Assembly (NCBI GenBank): GCA_001898995.1
Contig: MKVZ01000003.1
Location: forward strand, 206,267 to 270,266
Length of the DNA stretch: 64,000 bases
Direction: 5' to 3'
From: Rhizobiales bacterium 63-22
GTDB lineage: Bacteria; Pseudomonadota; Alphaproteobacteria; Rhizobiales; Rhizobiaceae
The notes under the pieces are model-generated. The model made no database searches and was not told where the DNA came from. It saw only the letters and a list, made by a program, of their open reading frames with translations. The translations under genes and the position numbers were made by a program. Positions 36,674 to 45,082 of this stretch are shown one piece after another (position 1 is the first letter of the stretch; every line of letters begins with the position of its first letter).

Positions 36674-38449
36674 TCAGACCGGTTTCTGCGGGCGCATGTC
36701 GGCCTTGTCAATACCTGCCACCACGACCGGCTTCTTCATGGCATCGCGGCGGAAGGGCTCGCCCAGTTCCTGATTGAGGATGACCTCGATGAAGGTGGTC
36801 ACGCCCTTGGCCTGATCCTCGACGGCCTTTTGCAGGGCTTCCGTCAGCTTCTGCTGCGTATCCACCTGCACGCCCTTGAGGCCGCAGCCTTCCGCCACTT
36901 TCGCGTAGCTGAGGCCGGGATTCAATTCCGTTCCGACGAAATTATTGTCGTACCACAGCGTCGTGTTGCGCTTTTCCGCGCCCCATTGGTAGTTGCGGAA
37001 GATCACCATGGTGATGGCCGGCCAGTTCTTGCGCCCGATCGAGCCCATCTCGTTCATCGAGATGCCGAAGGCGCCGTCGCCGGCGAAGCCGATCACCGGA
37101 ACGTCCGGCTGGCCGATCTTCGCGCCGACGATGGACGGGAAGCCGTAGCCGCAGGGGCCGAACATGCCCGGAGCCAGATATTTGCGCCCCTGCTCGAAGG
37201 TCGGATAGGCGTTGCCGATGGCGCAGTTGTTGCCGATATCGGTGGACATGATGGCGTTCTTCGGCAGGGCCGCCTGAATGGCCCGCCACGCCTGACGCGG
37301 CGACATGCGGTCCTTGTCGCGCTTGCGCGCTTCCTCGTTCCAGTGCGTGCCCGGATCGTCCTCCTCGTGGTCCATCGAAGACAATTGCTGGAGCCACGCC
37401 GACTTGCGCTGATGGACAAGCTGCTTGCGCTCGGCGCGGCCCGCGTCGCCGGCATTGGGAGCGAGCCGGTCGATGATCTGCCGCGCAACCTGCTTGGCAT
37501 CGCCGCAGATGCCGACAGTGATCTTCTTGGTGAGACCGATGCGGTCGGGGTTGATGTCGACCTGAATGATCTTGGCGTCCTTCGGCCAGTAGTCGATGCC
37601 GTAGCCGGGCAGCGTCGAGAACGGGTTGAGGCGGGTGCCCAGCGCCAGCACCACATCGGCCTTGGCGATCAGTTCCATCGCCGCCTTGGAGCCGTTATAG
37701 CCGAGCGGGCCGACCGAAAGCGGATGGCTGCCGGGGAAGGCGTCGTTGTGCTGGTAGCCGCAGCAGACCGGCGCGTCGAGTCGTTCGGCCAGCGCCATGG
37801 ATTCGGGGATCGCGCCGCCGATCACCACGCCCGCGCCGTTGAGGATGACGGGGAACTTCGCCTCGCTCAGAAGCTTGGCGGCATCCGCGATGGCGTCGCG
37901 GCCGCCGCTCGGGCGCTCCAGCCGCACGATCTGCGGCAGTTCGACGTCGATCACCTGCGTCCAGAAATCGCGCGGTACGTTGATCTGCGCCGGCGCGCAG
38001 CCGCGCCATGCCTTCTCGATCACCCGGTTCAGCACCTCCGCCATGCGCACCGGATCGCGCACCTCCTCCTGATAGCACACCATCTCCTCGAACAGCGCCA
38101 TCTGGTCCACTTCCTGAAAACCGCCCTGACCGATGGTGCGATTGGCGGCCTGCGGCGTCACCAGCAGCATCGGCGTGTGGTTCCAGTAGGCCGTCTTGAC
38201 CGCCGTCACGAAGCCGGTCACGCCCGGACCGTTCTGGGCGATGGCCATGCCCATCTTGCCCGTCACGCGCGTATAGCCATCGCAGATCAGCGCCGCGTTC
38301 GTCTCGTGCGCGCAGTCCCAGAACGTGATTCCGGCCTTCGGGAACAGATCCGAGATCGGCATCATCGCGGAACCGATAATGCCGAACGCATGCTCGATCC
38401 CATGCATCTGCAAAACCTTCACGAAGGCTTCTTCGGTGGTCATCTTCAT
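36674..38449 (-). CDS. xsc: Sulfoacetaldehyde acetyltransferase, copy 2
   Basis: A 591-residue paralogue of the xsc at 29396, with the same Xsc signature ([24 protein letters not shown]) and TPP site ([23 protein letters not shown]). The start [17 protein letters not shown] is at 38449. The upstream frame stays open into tauY by chance but is not coding. It lies between tauY (20 nt upstream) and pta, so this copy handles sulfoacetaldehyde from taurine. Differences from copy 1 are spread along the protein and are largest in the middle domain and C terminus. This points to an old duplication or separate acquisition rather than a recent copy. Confidence 0.95.
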   Translation of the reverse strand: MKMTTEEAFVKVLQMHGIEHAFGIIGSAMMPISDLFPKAGITFWDCAHETNAALICDGYTRVTGKMGMAIAQNGPGVTGFVTAVKTAYWNHTPMLLVTPQAANRTIGQGGFQEVDQMALFEEMVCYQEEVRDPVRMAEVLNRVIEKAWRGCAPAQINVPRDFWTQVIDVELPQIVRLERPSGGRDAIADAAKLLSEAKFPVILNGAGVVIGGAIPESMALAERLDAPVCCGYQHNDAFPGSHPLSVGPLGYNGSKAAMELIAKADVVLALGTRLNPFSTLPGYGIDYWPKDAKIIQVDINPDRIGLTKKITVGICGDAKQVARQIIDRLAPNAGDAGRAERKQLVHQRKSAWLQQLSSMDHEEDDPGTHWNEEARKRDKDRMSPRQAWRAIQAALPKNAIMSTDIGNNCAIGNAYPTFEQGRKYLAPGMFGPCGYGFPSIVGAKIGQPDVPVIGFAGDGAFGISMNEMGSIGRKNWPAITMVIFRNYQWGAEKRNTTLWYDNNFVGTELNPGLSYAKVAEGCGLKGVQVDTQQKLTEALQKAVEDQAKGVTTFIEVILNQELGEPFRRDAMKKPVVVAGIDKADMRPQKPV

Positions 38450-38469
38450 GGTGCGTACCTTCCTTGTAA

Positions 38470-39870
38470 TCAGAGAACTTCGTCCTTCAGCGCATACCAG
38501 CGATACATGGCCCGCTGGCCGATGCGCCGGAACGGCGTCAGCATGCCGTAACCCGGGAGTTCGGAGGTGAAGATCGGCAGGTCCAGCCCCTGTCCCTTGC
38601 CGGCCATCATCTGCGCGACGCGGCGTCCGGCCTGCGCGGAATACATCACGCCGTTGCCGCCATAGCCCATGGCGTAATAGATTTCCTGCGATTGGTCGGG
38701 CCGGTAGATGCGCGGCATCATATCGTGGCTGACATCGACCCAGCCCCACCAGGAATAATCGATCTTCACGCCTTTCAGCGCCGGGAATTTCCGGCACATG
38801 CCGGCGATCAGCATGTCGTAGTATTTTTTGTTCGGCGCGGACGCGCCGGTGATGGCGCTGCGGCTGCCGATCTGCAACCGCCCGTCGGGGAAGAAGCGGT
38901 AATAATGGCGCAGCGTGCGCGTGTCGGTGAGCGGAATGCGCGCCTTGAGCCCGCAGGCCTCGATCTCCTCGGATGTCAGGGGCCGCGTCACCACCGAGTT
39001 CGACAGCACCGGCATCAGCCGGTAGCGGGTGAGGGGATGAAGCTGCGGCGAGGTGTAGCCGGCGGTGGCGAAGCAGACCTGCCGCGCCCGCACCGTGCCG
39101 CCCGGCGTGGTCAGGCGATAATACGCACCGTCCTTGCGGCATTCCAGCACAGGGCTGGAGGTATGCACCTTCGCGCCCAGCTTGCGCGCCAGCTTCAGAT
39201 AGCCGAAGGCGAGCTTCGCGGCATGGATGCCCATGCCGTCCGGCTCCAGCATGGCGCCGCGCGCTTCCTCGTCGCGAACGAAATCGCGATGGACTTCCTC
39301 GCGGTTCATCATGCGCGTGCCATAGCCGAACACCCTGTTCAGGAGTTCGGATTCCTTTTCCATCCCCGGAAGCATCTTGTCGCGATGCGCGATATAGAGA
39401 TGGCCGCCGTCCTGCGGGTCGCACTGGATTTCCGGCTCGGCGATGAGCGCGCGGAAAAGGTCGAAGCCTTCGGCGATCTCCCTGTGCAGCTTCTTCGCCA
39501 CGTCGACGCCCCAGCGCTCGATCCATTGCGAGCGCTTGAGGCGGCCGGCGGAAATCTGCGCCTGCCCGCCATTGCGGGTGCTGCATCCCCACGCCACGCC
39601 GTTGGCTTCCAGAACGGTCGCCTTGATGCCGTGCTCGCGCGCGAGGTGGATGGCGGCGGAAAGGCCGGTATAGCCGGAACCGACGATGACAACATCGGCA
39701 TCGATGTCGCCCTGTACCGCACCGTCGTCTTCCGGCGGGGTGCCGGCGGTGCCGATCCAGTAGGTCGGGGCGTAGTCGCGTCCGTGGCCGGGGGTCTTCG
39801 CCACGACCGGGTCGTAGGCCGGGTCGAAAGGCTGGCTGGCCTTGAAGCTGGTCGAACTCTTTGTATCCAT
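38470..39870 (-). CDS. tauY: Taurine dehydrogenase large subunit (FAD, DadA-like)
   Basis: A 466-residue flavoprotein of the DAO/DadA family. The FAD motif is DADVVIVGSGYTGLSAAIHLARE (near residue 58), followed by STRNGGQAQISAGRLKRSQ. The C-terminal part is YYAMGYGGNGVMYSAQAGRRVAQMM. With the small NTF2-like partner TauX it oxidises taurine to sulfoacetaldehyde and ammonia, passing electrons to a cytochrome c-type acceptor. It lies 33 nt after tauX and 20 nt before xsc on the same strand, the arrangement reported for Paracoccus-type taurine dehydrogenases. No signal peptide is visible. Confidence 0.9.
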   Translation of the reverse strand: MDTKSSTSFKASQPFDPAYDPVVAKTPGHGRDYAPTYWIGTAGTPPEDDGAVQGDIDADVVIVGSGYTGLSAAIHLAREHGIKATVLEANGVAWGCSTRNGGQAQISAGRLKRSQWIERWGVDVAKKLHREIAEGFDLFRALIAEPEIQCDPQDGGHLYIAHRDKMLPGMEKESELLNRVFGYGTRMMNREEVHRDFVRDEEARGAMLEPDGMGIHAAKLAFGYLKLARKLGAKVHTSSPVLECRKDGAYYRLTTPGGTVRARQVCFATAGYTSPQLHPLTRYRLMPVLSNSVVTRPLTSEEIEACGLKARIPLTDTRTLRHYYRFFPDGRLQIGSRSAITGASAPNKKYYDMLIAGMCRKFPALKGVKIDYSWWGWVDVSHDMMPRIYRPDQSQEIYYAMGYGGNGVMYSAQAGRRVAQMMAGKGQGLDLPIFTSELPGYGMLTPFRRIGQRAMYRWYALKDEVL

Positions 39871-39903
39871 GTCGCCGGTCCTCCGATCAACCGACAGGGC
39901 CGC

Positions 39904-40293
39904 TTATGCGGTCAGAAGGGGACGGTTCTTGCGGAACGCCTGCTTGCGCACGATCTTGCCGTCCCGGATGGTGAACAGGTCGCAGCCCTCCGCCTCCACG
40001 CGCGCGCCGCTGGCATCGGTCCCGCGAAACGTCCATTCGGAGACGCCGCGGTCGCCGCTGACGAAATGGGTGTGGTCGTCCCAGCTTGCGTCGGGCATGG
40101 CGGCCCAGACGCCGGAGAAGGCCTTGGCAATGGCGTCGCGCCCGGTGAAGCGCGTGCCGTAGACCTCCGGGCCTCCGATGGCGTTGAACACACAATCGTC
40201 GGCGAAGAAGGCCATGATGGCGTCGATATCGTGCCGGTTGAAGGCGTCGAACAGGTCGGAAAGGTGTTTTTCGGTCAGCGGGGCGGCTGTCAT
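39904..40293 (-). CDS. tauX: Taurine dehydrogenase small subunit (SnoaL/NTF2-like)
   Basis: A 129-residue SnoaL/NTF2-like protein with LFDAFNRHDIDAIMAFFADDCVFNAIGGPE near the start, FTGRDAIAKAFSGVWAAMPDASW in the middle and TIRDGKIVRKQAFRKNR at the end. Alone this fold would be non-specific. Directly upstream of tauY it matches the TauX subunit of taurine dehydrogenase. The start at 40293 has AAGGAG about 10 nt upstream. It begins the tauX-tauY-xsc-pta unit, which is separated from tauABC by a 236-nt gap holding a palindromic repeat. Confidence 0.88.
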   Translation of the reverse strand: MTAAPLTEKHLSDLFDAFNRHDIDAIMAFFADDCVFNAIGGPEVYGTRFTGRDAIAKAFSGVWAAMPDASWDDHTHFVSGDRGVSEWTFRGTDASGARVEAEGCDLFTIRDGKIVRKQAFRKNRPLLTA

Positions 40294-40353
40294 TGCAATG
40301 CACTCCTTGTGATATCGGGCGTCGGGACGACGCGATTCTCGCGCGCGGCACCA

Positions 40354-40453
40354 GATCGCCGTGCGCCTTATCAGGCGCATTGTGACGACCCATCTCTTTG
40401 TTTTGACGCATTTCCGGACGCAAAACCGCTACGCACTTTTGCTGGAAATGCTC
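40354..40453. repeat. Palindromic intergenic repeat, copy 5 (RIME1-like)
   Basis: The first half is GATCGCCGTGCGCCTTATCAGG, like the copy at 33037. The second half has ACGCATTTCCGGACGCAAAACCGCT-type sequence ending CTGGAAATGCTC, which resembles Rhizobium RIME elements as I recall them. It lies between tauC and tauX. Confidence 0.75.
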
Positions 40454-40529
40454 AATCGTCGCACGGTTCCGTGTCGGGTTGTGTGGCCTGACTGGCGGCG
40501 GCGTCAGCCGCCGGGATCGGGTTTCGCCA

Positions 40530-41396
40530 TCATATGCGTCCCTTCCATGGGATCAGGATCTTTTCCAGATAGCGGATGAGCAGATCGAACAGGAATGCGA
40601 ACACTCCGATGACGATGATGCCCATGATGACCGTGTCGCTGGCCAGAAACTGCGCCGCGTTGAGCACCATGAAGCCGAGGCCGCGATGCGCCGCCACCAT
40701 TTCGGCGGCGACCAGCGTGGTCCAGCCGACGCCGATGCCGATCCTCATGCCGGTGAAGATTTCCGGCAGGGCCGCCTTCATGATGACATGCGTGACCACC
40801 TGCAACCGCGTGGCCCCCATGGCGTAGGCGGCGTGGATCTGCTCGATCGAGACGGAGCGCACGCCGGCGCGGGCGGCGATGGCCACGGGCGCGAAGATCG
40901 CCAGAAAGATGAGGAACACTTTCGGGAACTCGCCGATGCCGAGCCAGATGATGATGAGCGGCAGATAGGCCAGCGGCGGCAGCGGACGGTAGAACTCGAT
41001 GATGGGATCGAGGATGCCGCGCGCCACGCGGCTCATGCCCATCATGATGCCGATCGGCACCGCCGTCACGCAGGCGATGGCGAAGGCGCCCAGCACGCGG
41101 CCAAGGCTTGCCATGGTATGTTCGGCGAGCGTGGAATCGGCCACGCCGTCGGTCATCGCGACGATGAATTTGTGAAAGACCGCGATGGGCGAGGGCAGAA
41201 ACAGCGGTTTCACCCAGCCCATGCCGGTGACGAGAAACCACAGGCCGAGGAGCAGCAGCGTCGTCACGATGCTGATGACGGTCGAATTGCCGTCGCCGGG
41301 CGCGCCGTAGATTTTTCCGGGCTTTACCGGCCTCGCTTTGGTGAGAAAATCAAGCATGGGCCAGTTCCGGGTTTCCTGATGCACGTTCGTCGCCAT
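40530..41396 (-). CDS. tauC: Taurine ABC transporter permease
   Basis: A 288-residue permease with about six spans. The conserved loop [41 protein letters not shown] is typical of the SsuC/TauC group, as is the EAA-like part [31 protein letters not shown]. The start is either 41396 (GGGGA upstream, 47-nt overlap with tauB) or 41357 (8-nt overlap); both give a full permease. It forms the channel for taurine with TauB, and its place as third gene of tauABC matches the family order. Transcription would run on toward the repeat at 40354. Confidence 0.92.
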   Translation of the reverse strand: MATNVHQETRNWPMLDFLTKARPVKPGKIYGAPGDGNSTVISIVTTLLLLGLWFLVTGMGWVKPLFLPSPIAVFHKFIVAMTDGVADSTLAEHTMASLGRVLGAFAIACVTAVPIGIMMGMSRVARGILDPIIEFYRPLPPLAYLPLIIIWLGIGEFPKVFLIFLAIFAPVAIAARAGVRSVSIEQIHAAYAMGATRLQVVTHVIMKAALPEIFTGMRIGIGVGWTTLVAAEMVAAHRGLGFMVLNAAQFLASDTVIMGIIVIGVFAFLFDLLIRYLEKILIPWKGRI

Positions 41397-42162
41397 AGAT
41401 GATCCCCAGTATCGTCTCCCGCATCCTGATGAAGTCGGGGCTGGACTTGACGGCGCGCGCGTCGCCGCATTCCAGAAAACGCCGGTTGAAATCCAGCTCG
41501 TAAGTGTGGGTGATGCGGCCCGGGCGCGGTGACATGACGATCAGCCGCGAGCCGAGGAACAGTGCTTCCTCGACGCTGTGGGTGATGAAGAAGAACATCT
41601 TGTCCGTCACCTGCCACACCCGCAGCAGCAGTTCCTGAATGGTCTCGCGGGTCAGCGCGTCGAGCGCCGCCATGGGTTCGTCCATCAGGAGCATGGCGGG
41701 ATCGCAGGTCAGCGCGCGGGCGATGCCGACGCGCTGCTGCATGCCGCCGGAAAGCTGGTAGATCTTGTGGTTGTGGAAATCCTGCAAGCCGACCAGAGCG
41801 AGGTTCCTCGCCGCCCGCTCGCGGCGTTCCGCCCTGGGAACGCCCTGAAGCTTGAGGCCGAATTCGGTATTCTGCATGACGTTGAGCCATGGCAGGAGCG
41901 CGTGCTTCTGGAACACGACGCCGCGGTCCGCGCCGGGGCCGCGCACCTGGCGGCCGCCCAGCGTGATCTCGCCGGAAGACGGGATCATGAAGCCTGCCAT
42001 CAGGTTGAGAAGTGTGGTCTTGCCGCAGCCCGACGCGCCGAGCGCCACGACGAAATCGCCGCTTTCGACGGTGAGATTGACGCCTTTCAGCGCAATCACG
42101 GCTTCTTCCACATAGAGGCCCGGATAGGTCAGGCTGACATTCGATACATTAAGGGTTTCCAT
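41350..42162 (-). CDS. tauB: Taurine ABC transporter ATP-binding protein
   Basis: A 270-residue ATPase. Walker A is [12 protein letters not shown], the signature is [17 protein letters not shown], Walker B is [17 protein letters not shown] and the H-loop is [13 protein letters not shown]. The sequence belongs to the SsuB/TauB/NrtD group. It powers uptake through TauC. The ATG at 42162 has AAAGG upstream; the GTG just before it is an alternative. It lies 94 nt after tauA. Confidence 0.92.
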   Translation of the reverse strand: METLNVSNVSLTYPGLYVEEAVIALKGVNLTVESGDFVVALGASGCGKTTLLNLMAGFMIPSSGEITLGGRQVRGPGADRGVVFQKHALLPWLNVMQNTEFGLKLQGVPRAERRERAARNLALVGLQDFHNHKIYQLSGGMQQRVGIARALTCDPAMLLMDEPMAALDALTRETIQELLLRVWQVTDKMFFFITHSVEEALFLGSRLIVMSPRPGRITHTYELDFNRRFLECGDARAVKSSPDFIRMRETILGIIYGDERASGNPELAHA

Positions 42163-42256
42163 CACGTTGCCTTTCGGAAACGATGGTCATTTTTCGGGAA
42201 GACGGGCAGCTCCGCCCGCGGCCGCCCGGTTACGGGCGCGGGGCGGAGCATTCCGG

Positions 42257-43282
42257 TCACTTCGCGGCGGCTTCGGCGAAGGTGGCGTTCACATTGCCGC
42301 TGTAATCGGGGAGAGCCGAGTCGAGCTGCTTCTGGTCCACGAGGAACTTGGCGCTCTGCGTGATCGACTTCAGCGCGCCCGAATCCTTGCCGCCGCCGAG
42401 CCATGTGGGCGACGCCTGCTCCGCCGCCGTCGGGTAGGAGAGAAGCGCCAGCGCGCCCGGAATGTCGGCCGCATTGCCGCCGATCATCTTGACCATGCCC
42501 TTGACCTGCGGGGAATCCGCCGTCCACTTGCTGCCATTGGCCTTGTAGTCGGCATAGGCGTCGGCCAGAACCTTGGTGAAGGCGGTCATGAACTTCGGAT
42601 TGTCGGCGGCGAAGGTCTTGTCCACCACCAGCCCGTCGAAGGTCGGCACGCTCGCCTTGCCGATCTCCTCGGAATTGGCGATCTCCTTGCCGCTCTTGAG
42701 GATTTCCGACAGGGCCGGCGGCCACACATAGGCCGCGTCGATATCGCCGCGCTGCCATGCGGCCACGATCTGCGGTGGCGTCATGTTGAGGATATCGACG
42801 TCGCGCGGATTGATTTTCCAGATATCGTTGAGGCCGACCAGAAGATGGAAATGCGAGGTGGAGACGAAGGGCACGGCCACCTTCTTGCCCTTGAGGTCCT
42901 GCGGCTTCTCGATGCCGCTGCCGTTGCGGGCGACCAGCGCCTCGGACTTGCCGATATTGTCGAGAATCCAGAAAAGCTGGATATCGACGCCGCGCGTGGC
43001 GGCCGCCGCGATGCCGGTCGAGCCGATCACGCCCACCGGCACGTTGCCGGAGGCGAGCGCGGTCGAAATGTCACCGCCCGAGGCGAACTGACGCCAGTCG
43101 ATCTTGTAGCCTGCTTCCTTGGCGGCGGCGTCGAACTTGCCGTCGGCGATGGCCGTCAGGAACGGCCCGACGATCTGCTGATAGCCGACCACGACCGTGG
43201 TTTCGGCGAAGGCCGCGGTCGACGTCAGGGCCACTACGGCCGAGACCAGAACCGCCTGTTTGATGCGCTTGAAGTAATTCAT
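42257..43282 (-). CDS. tauA: Taurine ABC transporter periplasmic binding protein
   Basis: A 341-residue secreted protein. The signal peptide MNYFKRIKQAVLVSAVVALTSTAAFA has an AFA cleavage site, and the mature part begins ETTVVVGYQQIVGPFLTAIADGKFD. NMT1/TauA features follow: SGGDISTALASGNVPVGVIGSTGIAAAATRGVDIQ and FVSTSHFHLLVGLNDI. It captures taurine in the periplasm and gives it to TauBC. AAGGGGAA precedes the start. It diverges from tauR across 306 nt that include a direct repeat typical of MocR-type regulators. Confidence 0.93.
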   Translation of the reverse strand: MNYFKRIKQAVLVSAVVALTSTAAFAETTVVVGYQQIVGPFLTAIADGKFDAAAKEAGYKIDWRQFASGGDISTALASGNVPVGVIGSTGIAAAATRGVDIQLFWILDNIGKSEALVARNGSGIEKPQDLKGKKVAVPFVSTSHFHLLVGLNDIWKINPRDVDILNMTPPQIVAAWQRGDIDAAYVWPPALSEILKSGKEIANSEEIGKASVPTFDGLVVDKTFAADNPKFMTAFTKVLADAYADYKANGSKWTADSPQVKGMVKMIGGNAADIPGALALLSYPTAAEQASPTWLGGGKDSGALKSITQSAKFLVDQKQLDSALPDYSGNVNATFAEAAAK

Positions 43283-43401
43283 GGAGTTCCCCTTCCATTT
43301 TGAAACCGTGCCAGATGCGGGTTTGTCGTGATTGCCGACGTTAGCCGCCGGTCTGGTGTTCCGATTGAAGACGATAGCCAACGCATGGGTTTTGCCTTAT
43401 A

Positions 43402-43431
43402 TCCAGTTTGAATAGTTGCTAAGTCCAGTTT
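43402..43431. promoter_or_regulatory. Direct repeat TCCAGTTT with 22-bp period, candidate TauR boxes
   Basis: TCCAGTTT occurs at 43402-43409 and 43424-43431. Read on minus, these are CTGGACTTAG and CTGGATATAA. From memory, TauR of Rhodobacter recognises CTGGAC-type direct repeats, and MocR-family proteins in general bind direct repeats about two helical turns apart. The rest of the 306-nt gap (43283-43588) holds no gene that I can support. Confidence 0.6.
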
Positions 43432-43588
43432 TGCGGATGCCGTACGGCACCGGCCATGCCGGCGGTGTACGAAGGATTATTTCATGGCGGCGGGAAGAAA
43501 GAAGAAACCCGTTTGCGATCTGTGCGGCGAACCGGGAAAACCGCATCGGAGGCGGGCGGGTTCGCGAGTTTTCTGACGGAGCGGATAA

Positions 43589-45067
43589 ATGGAGGCGGTT
43601 TCCCCGACGATTTTCTTCATCGACGGCTCGCGGCATACGGGATTGCAGGCGCAGATTCGTGAGACGATCGTTTCGGCCATATTGTCCGGCGCCATCCTTC
43701 CGGGCGTGCGCATGCCCTCGACGCGCGGCCTTGCCGGCTATCTCCAGATTTCGCGCCTGACCGTGACGCTCGCCTATCAGGAACTGGTGTCGCAGGGCTA
43801 TCTGGAGGTGCGCGCCCGCAGCGCGTATCACGTCTCCGCCACGCCGCCCGGCAACCGCCCCGACGAGCGCATGACGGCGGGGCCGGACGTTGCCGTCGAC
43901 TGGTCGTCGAAGCTGCAATTCGGCTTCGATATGACAAGGACGATCCGCAAGCCGCTGGACTGGCGCCGTTATCGCTATCCGTTCCTCTACGGGCAGATGG
44001 ACCAGTCCCTGTTCGATCTGGCGGCATGGCGCGACTGCGCGCGGCGAGCCTTGTCGCGGGAGGATTTCGTCCTGATGGCAGGCGATTTCGCCGCCGCCGA
44101 CGATCTGGAACTGGTGAACTATATCCGTTCGCGCACCCTGCCGGCGCGCGGCATCCGGGCCGAGCCGGACGAGATTCTGGTGACGGTGGGCGCGCAGAAC
44201 GCGCTCTGGATCGTCAGCCAGTTGCTGCTCTCGCCCGGATCGCATGCCGTGTTCGAGAATCCCGGCCACCCGGATATCGGCGCGACACTCCACCTGACCG
44301 GAGCGCGGGTCACGGCGCTGGATGTGGATGCCGAGGGCCTGCCGCCGGAGAAGCTGCCGGACGGCATCGATGCGGTTTTCGTTACGCCGAGCCACCAGTC
44401 CCCCACCGCCGCGACCATGCCCCGGCACCGGCGCGTCGCCCTTCTGGAAGCGGCCGCGGAGCGCGATTTCGTCATCGTCGAGGACGATTACGAGTTCGAG
44501 ATGAGCTTTCTGCAGCCGCCCACGCCGGCATTGAAATCGCTCGACCGCTACGGGCGGGTGCTCTATGCGGGCAGCTTTTCCAAATCGCTTTTCCCCGGCC
44601 TGCGGCTCGGCTATCTGGTGGCGCCCGCGCCGGTCATCCGGGAAGCGCGCGCGCTGCGCGCATTGATGCTGCGCCATCCGCCCGGCCATCTGCAACGCAC
44701 CGCCGCCTATTTTCTGGCGCTCGGCCATTACGACGCGGTCATTCATCGCATGCGGCTCGAATATCACAAGCGGCATATGGCCATGATCGAGGCGCTCGAC
44801 CGCGAGGGGCTGGAGATCGCGGGAAAATCCGCTTTCGGCGGCACGGCCTTCTGGATCAGGGGGCCGGAGGGAACCGATGCGGACGAACTGGCGCGCAGAT
44901 TGCGCGACGACGGCGTGCTGATCGAATCCGGCTCGCCGTTCTTCAGCGGCCACGAGCCGTGCCGCTATTTCCGCATGGCCTATTCGTCCATCCCTCTCGG
45001 CCGCATAGCCGAAGGCGTGGCGCTGGTGGCGCGCGCATTGCCGGCGAGGGCACGCGGCGGCTCATGA
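43589..45067 (+). CDS. tauR: MocR-type (GntR-aminotransferase) regulator of taurine genes
   Basis: A 492-residue MocR/GabR/PdxR-type protein. The N-terminal winged helix (LQAQIRETIVSAILSGAILPGVRMPSTRGLAGYLQISRLTV) is fused to a fold-type I aminotransferase domain. That domain has the PLP lysine Lys332 in YAGSFSKSLFPGLRLGYLV and VEDDYEFEMSF upstream. It diverges from tauA, and the gap has a two-helical-turn direct repeat. This is the known arrangement for TauR, which activates taurine genes when taurine meets its PLP. It converges with the TPP enzyme gene 15 nt further on. Confidence 0.9.
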   Translation: MEAVSPTIFFIDGSRHTGLQAQIRETIVSAILSGAILPGVRMPSTRGLAGYLQISRLTVTLAYQELVSQGYLEVRARSAYHVSATPPGNRPDERMTAGPDVAVDWSSKLQFGFDMTRTIRKPLDWRRYRYPFLYGQMDQSLFDLAAWRDCARRALSREDFVLMAGDFAAADDLELVNYIRSRTLPARGIRAEPDEILVTVGAQNALWIVSQLLLSPGSHAVFENPGHPDIGATLHLTGARVTALDVDAEGLPPEKLPDGIDAVFVTPSHQSPTAATMPRHRRVALLEAAAERDFVIVEDDYEFEMSFLQPPTPALKSLDRYGRVLYAGSFSKSLFPGLRLGYLVAPAPVIREARALRALMLRHPPGHLQRTAAYFLALGHYDAVIHRMRLEYHKRHMAMIEALDREGLEIAGKSAFGGTAFWIRGPEGTDADELARRLRDDGVLIESGSPFFSGHEPCRYFRMAYSSIPLGRIAEGVALVARALPARARGGS

Positions 45068-45082
45068 ACCGCCGCGATGGGC

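Noticed and set aside
38450..39592. Upstream extension of xsc copy 2 into tauY, which would give a fusion of about 970 residues
   Set aside because: The extension is in a different frame from tauY, has no recognisable domain, and xsc has a normal start at 38449 with the family N terminus.
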